Assembly: GCF_024400535.1 (NCBI RefSeq)
Contig: NZ_CP038800.1
Location: 682,001 to 746,000, forward strand
Reading direction: 5' to 3'
DNA: 64,000 nucleotides
From: Treponema denticola
GTDB lineage: Bacteria; Spirochaetota; Spirochaetia; Treponematales; Treponemataceae
The notes under the pieces were generated by a model, which had not been told where the DNA came from, did no database searches, and saw only the letters and a list, made by a program, of their open reading frames with translations. Below are positions 63,268 through 64,000 of this stretch, in pieces; position 1 is the first letter of the stretch, and each line of letters starts with the position of its first letter. Made by a program: the position numbers and the translations under genes.

Positions 63268-63969
63268 ATGAAGTACGGTATTTCTGCTATAGCTTTTGAC
63301 ATCGACGGGACTCTCTATCCTTCATGGCGTTTTAATTTACGGATAATTCCGTTTCTTTTAAAAAATTTTAATTTAATGTCTGCTTTTAATAAGACGCGCA
63401 AAGATATTAGATTATGGCAAGAAAAAAATCCGGACAAAGTTTTGAGCAATTTTTTTGATTTTCAAGCCGAAATATTATCAAAACACAGCGGAAAGACTCA
63501 GGAAGAAGTTAAAGCCTTTTTGGAGACTGAAATTTATACCGGCTGGAAAAAGCGTTTTGCGCGGATAAAGCCTTACTTTTTTGCAAAGGAAGCTATAGAA
63601 AAATTTAAAAGCGAGGGCTTGAAGATAGGACTTCTTTCGGATTTTTTACCTGAACAAAAAAATGATGTATGGGGAATTTTACCTCTATGTGATACCGCCT
63701 TGGGGAGTGAAACTATTGGAGCTCTTAAACCCTCTCCCTTACCTTTTCAAAAGCTGGCTGAGGACCTAGGGGTGCCTTGTAATAAGATTCTCTATGTTGG
63801 AAATAATCTTAAATATGATATTGCAGGGGCTAAATCTGCCGGAATGTACACGGCTTGTATAAAAGGATGGTTCTCCATATTGATAAAGAAAGTCTTTTTT
63901 CCAAAATCATCGGAAAACCCCGATATTTATTTTTCAAACTATCGCCAATTATTGAAATTTATGATATAA
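63268..63969 (+). CDS. HAD-superfamily hydrolase
   Basis: The 233-residue protein has the HAD motifs: motif I DIDGTLYPSW (about 10-19, nucleophile the first Asp), motif II LLSDFLPEQ, motif III lysine in ALKPSPLPFQ and motif IV LYVGNNLKYDIAGAKSAGM. A helical cap domain (about 20-100) indicates subfamily I, typical of phosphoglycolate-type phosphatases or haloacid-dehalogenase-like enzymes. The substrate is not known. The last 31 bases of the window (63970-64000) show no gene start that can be supported. Confidence 0.88.
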   Translation: MKYGISAIAFDIDGTLYPSWRFNLRIIPFLLKNFNLMSAFNKTRKDIRLWQEKNPDKVLSNFFDFQAEILSKHSGKTQEEVKAFLETEIYTGWKKRFARIKPYFFAKEAIEKFKSEGLKIGLLSDFLPEQKNDVWGILPLCDTALGSETIGALKPSPLPFQKLAEDLGVPCNKILYVGNNLKYDIAGAKSAGMYTACIKGWFSILIKKVFFPKSSENPDIYFSNYRQLLKFMI

Positions 63970-64000
63970 TCTGATAATATGTAAGGTAGGTTTTTTCTGC

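Overview
The window is chromosomal DNA from an oral spirochaete, very probably Treponema denticola or a close relative such as T. putidum. The reasons are AT-leaning coding sequence, several methyl-accepting chemotaxis proteins, an ODP-type di-iron oxygen sensor next to a soluble chemoreceptor, BspA-like leucine-rich and FGE/C-type-lectin lipoproteins, selA, and a mitochondrial-EFG1-like EF-G. The species name is inferred from gene content recalled from memory; no search was run.

Layout. 0-6.2 kb is core: a CPA2 antiporter, an old-yellow-enzyme, recA, scpA-scpB and an RsuA/RluB pseudouridine synthase. 6.2-8.5 kb is a compact toxin-antitoxin island: a small ORF plus GNAT protein, an ABC-ATPase remnant, hicB with a truncated hicA, and vapBC translationally coupled to cobT. 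8.5-13.3 kb holds cobT, eno and a Cache chemoreceptor. 13.3-25.7 kb is the accessory part: an FGE-fold lipoprotein that looks like a target of the Treponema diversity-generating retroelement (DGR), two Rpn-family nuclease genes set among MITE-like repeats, an ABC exporter, a hydrolase lacking its catalytic serine, a U32 peptidase, a heptanucleotide microsatellite, an HU-like protein and a leucine-rich-repeat lipoprotein. 25.8-45.5 kb is mostly metabolism, signalling and information processing: a 5'-nucleotidase, YibE/F, a response regulator and hybrid kinase, ODP and soluble MCP, an SPFH-like protein, family-4 UDG, priA, prfA-prmC, a DUF1703 ATPase/nuclease, nth and an MFS carrier. 45.5-46.4 kb is a degraded intergenic stretch with a radical-SAM fragment. 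46.4-64 kb carries htpG, an Hpt protein, uvrC, selA, DUF454, YgbA-like, rpsL-rpsG-fusA, a P-loop ATPase, rubredoxin, a TPR lipoprotein, a second Cache chemoreceptor, a MATE exporter and a HAD phosphatase.

How parts work together. Signalling genes recur: two transmembrane receptors, one soluble receptor paired with ODP, a hybrid kinase whose start overlaps a response-regulator gene, and an unlinked Hpt protein that could serve the kinase. DNA maintenance genes (recA, priA, uvrC, nth, UDG, scpAB) are scattered, not clustered. Surface variability is suggested by the FGE-fold lipoprotein and by the leucine-rich lipoprotein with 138-bp internal tandem units.

The least explained features are in the non-coding DNA. 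One family of ordered hairpin modules keeps its base pairing while its sequence changes between copies. A second family has AACCGCA termini, brackets both Rpn genes as direct arms, and has one copy spliced in frame into prmC. Several genes also have a -10 box only 5-9 nt from the start codon, which predicts leaderless mRNAs. No tRNA, rRNA, CRISPR array or reverse transcriptase was seen in the window.
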